Origin: Crambe crambe
Lineage: Eukaryota > Porifera > Demospongiae > Poecilosclerida > Crambeidae
DNA length: 64,000 nucleotides
Assembly (NCBI GenBank): GCA_963924555.1
Contig: OZ004597.1
Location: 4,048,404 to 4,112,403 of the forward strand
Direction of reading: 5' to 3'
The translations under genes were made by a program, and so were the position numbers. The notes beneath the pieces are model-generated. The model made no database searches. It worked only from the letters and a program-made list of their open reading frames with translations, and had not been told where the DNA came from. Position 1 is the stretch's first letter. Each line of letters starts with the position of its first letter. Positions 62,056 to 64,000 of this stretch are shown in pieces.

Positions 62056-64000
62056 CATAAGATTCTTCAATTTCAGATGAAAATGGTTTACATCTAGTTT
62101 CAGGGTCAAATTTGTCAACCTTGAGAATGTTTTCCAGTCCTTCCAAAGTAACTGTTACCATTCGGATATCCTGAACTGTTAGCAAGTCGCAAAGTGGTTT
62201 AATGCATCCAACTGATACCAAATATCTGGAATTAAATTGTGTTATTTTAGTATGATCGTGTAGGGGATTTGTACCTGATTTGCTGATTAGTACCTCCTGA
62301 TGTAGCATTTAAGATAGCCCATGCTGCCTCTTTCCTTGTCTTATACTCAGCACCAGAGTTTAGAATATCGATCAAAACAGGAAAAATATTACAGTCTATG
62401 GTTGCCTACATAGATATAAGTAAACAAGCTTAATCATGTCATGCTTCTGTTTGGTACATCATAACTCAATTGAGGACCGAGCAAAATAAACTACAACGCT
62501 CACACCCTACACAAATGTACTACTCCACAACTTTATTCAATTTTCAGGCAGTTTGATTTGCTAGGATAAATTATGGTTCAATTATTATTTTTTTTACAGA
62601 ACAATGCCCATTTGGATATTCACAGTGGTATAACCAGTGCTGAAGATTTTTGTGCAAGTAAAACACGTGAAGTGACAAGTATAAGTATCTGATTGTAGAA
62701 AATCATGGCGATATTCCTTACTCAAACCATTGGGAATGTTTCATGTTATGTTTTCAATCTGAATAAAGATAGTGGAACAGAAGTACTGTCTTTCAGGCTG
62801 TTTGTAGTGTTGATCATTTGAATAAAACAATAAAAACAAAACAAAAACAACAAAAACCACACTTATACATTATGATGGGTACGGTTTGAGAACGTATGGA
62901 GTTAGTTTCATGTCAACACTATTATTATTATCATGACTTTACTCTCAGATGTATAGTTGAATTCCTTTATGCAGTGTTTGGTATACAATATTTTTTCTCT
63001 TGGCTGAGTATTCTTCCTCAGGCAGTAGTCACGGTAGTTCTTTAGTCTGTAATATCCATTCGATTTCCTACTTCAAGCAGCTAAGCAACAAGCTTCCACT
63101 GACAATTAGTCCAAGATATTTGAGGAAAACTTATACTGAAAACAGGTCTCATAACAGCGAAGATTTTAGCTGTAATCCCACTTTTCTCTTTTGGAATGGC
63201 AGTTCTTCTACAAACAATTCTATCACCTAGCTTTGCTATAGTCCTACATATCTTTTGACTATCATTTGAATATGCAGGTGTGGAAGTAGGTATCAAGATA
63301 TTGAATTATCTTACAAAATTTCTTTTTGTCCACATGTGTCCATGCAAAACTTTGAACTTATGAAATTGTATCTATGTATTTAGACTATAGCTAGTCACAA
63401 TCAAGGAATCTCATTGGTCCATTTGGTGAATTCTATTCACTTAGAATCACGCCTTATGGCACTTAGAATTCACTTGCCCTAGGTAAACCCGGTAAAGATG
63501 GTCATTCCAATTGGTCCAATTCTAGCAACGCATATCGCGGTGGCCACGGTTATTGTTTCTAGGTGTGCTCTGATTCATGTTTGTTGCATTTAAAAACCAT
63601 GGTTATTGTTTCTAGGTGCACTCTGATTCATGTTTGTTGCATTTAAAAACCATGGTTATTGTTTCCAAGTGCGTGTTGAGGTAAGTTAAACAACTCCAGT
63701 GATTGACTATAGTCTAAATAAGTTAGACACCTAGACCAACGGGATCTACAGTCTGTTTAGAAACCTTCGGGCCCTTAGTAGCGCCCTCGCTGCACTCGGG
63801 ACGCTACAGCCCAGGGCTCTCAGGTTTCTAAATAGACCGTAGATCCCTTGGTCTTGTTGTCTATTATATAGTTTCCTTTGGCAGTGTATTCTGTCCAGAC
63901 CAAAAAGAATGATACCAACCTGTATTTGAACTCTATTTCCAGCAGTAATATTAGAAATGGCCCAACAAGCTTCTTTTCGAAGATTTTCATGTGTACTGGA
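62056..64000 (-). CDS. KPNA: Importin alpha (karyopherin alpha), partial: three internal exons
   Basis: Exons on the minus strand: 64000(open)-63920, 62405-62275 and 62225-62056, with in-phase GT/AG joins. They encode [20 protein letters not shown], then [29 protein letters not shown] and, in the third, [30 protein letters not shown] and EIEESYG. These are consecutive Armadillo repeats with the conserved ExxWxxxN arrays that bind nuclear localisation signals. The protein carries cargo with importin beta through nuclear pores. The 5' part lies beyond the window's right edge; the 3' part is not found. I cannot say which KPNA subtype; the exons resemble the KPNA1/5/6 group slightly more by eye. 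Confidence 0.9.
63540..63665. repeat. Tandem duplication, 53-bp unit, in importin-alpha intron
   Basis: GGTTATTGTTTCTAGGTG, CTCTGATTCATGTTTGTTGC and ATTTAAAAACCAT are repeated back to back twice, with a third partial GGTTATTGTTTCCAAGTG. Confidence 0.75.
63722..63868. repeat. ~147-bp inverted repeat with CG-rich loop
   Basis: AAGTTAGACACCTAGACCAA, CGGGATCTACAGTCTGTTTA and GAAACCT on the left are mirrored on the right by AGGTTTCTAAATAGACCGTA, GATCCCTTGGTC and TTGTCTA. Stem ~50 bp with mismatches; the loop has GCGCCCTCGCTGCACTCGG. It is a compact MITE in an importin-alpha intron. Confidence 0.65.

Overview
This is eukaryotic (animal) nuclear DNA. It is AT-rich, its genes are split by many introns (some under 60 bp), and the space between genes is packed with inverted-repeat transposable elements. 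There are no operons, ribosome binding sites or rRNA genes, and I recognised no tRNA. The protein families (CDK8/19, CDC5L, importin alpha, CCDC81), the compact introns and the MITE load suggest an early-branching metazoan, perhaps a demosponge such as Amphimedon. The species is inference; the animal gene set is read from the sequence.

Four host genes can be assembled from exons. (1) A CCDC81-like HU-domain/coiled-coil protein on the minus strand (3580-11272), with its first exon and some middle exons not found. (2) A complete 13-exon CDK8/19 Mediator kinase on the plus strand (17429-20244, 454 aa). (3) A complete 15-exon CDC5L splicing factor on the minus strand (35543 down to 20322, 800 aa). 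It meets CDK8 tail to tail with 77 bp between stop codons. (4) A partial importin-alpha (KPNA) on the minus strand at the right edge (62056-64000), running out of the window.

The rest is mobile-element territory. Positions 1-3000 and 5300-10400 hold MITE-like inverted repeats, partly inside CCDC81 introns. Positions 14491-17019 are a TIR element carrying a four-exon Ulp1-type protease gene with two frameshifts, just upstream of CDK8. CDC5L introns hold a decayed TIR element (22.6-24.2 kb) and several MITEs. From 35.6 to 61 kb there is no recognisable host gene. This region is nested TIR elements, several with visible target-site duplications (8 bp at 38.87 kb, 9 bp at 38.45 kb, 10 bp at 43.59 kb, 4 bp at 45.07 and 55.40 kb, TA at 42.28 and 52.06 kb), a palindrome with ~505-bp arms (39.7-40.8 kb), a ~40-bp minisatellite (51.9-54.1 kb) broken by two insertions, and a second Ulp1 gene fragment (46.4-47.3 kb).

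The most unusual material is in the elements: Ulp1 proteases carried by two unrelated TIR families, a family of elements sharing GGATTGGAAAC ends, a dispersed hairpin-plus-GTAGGGATG motif, and repeats that spread DR1-type nuclear-receptor half-site pairs. All coordinates and phases were worked out by eye; exon edges are supported by GT/AG sites and phase continuity but were not checked by RNA or database search.
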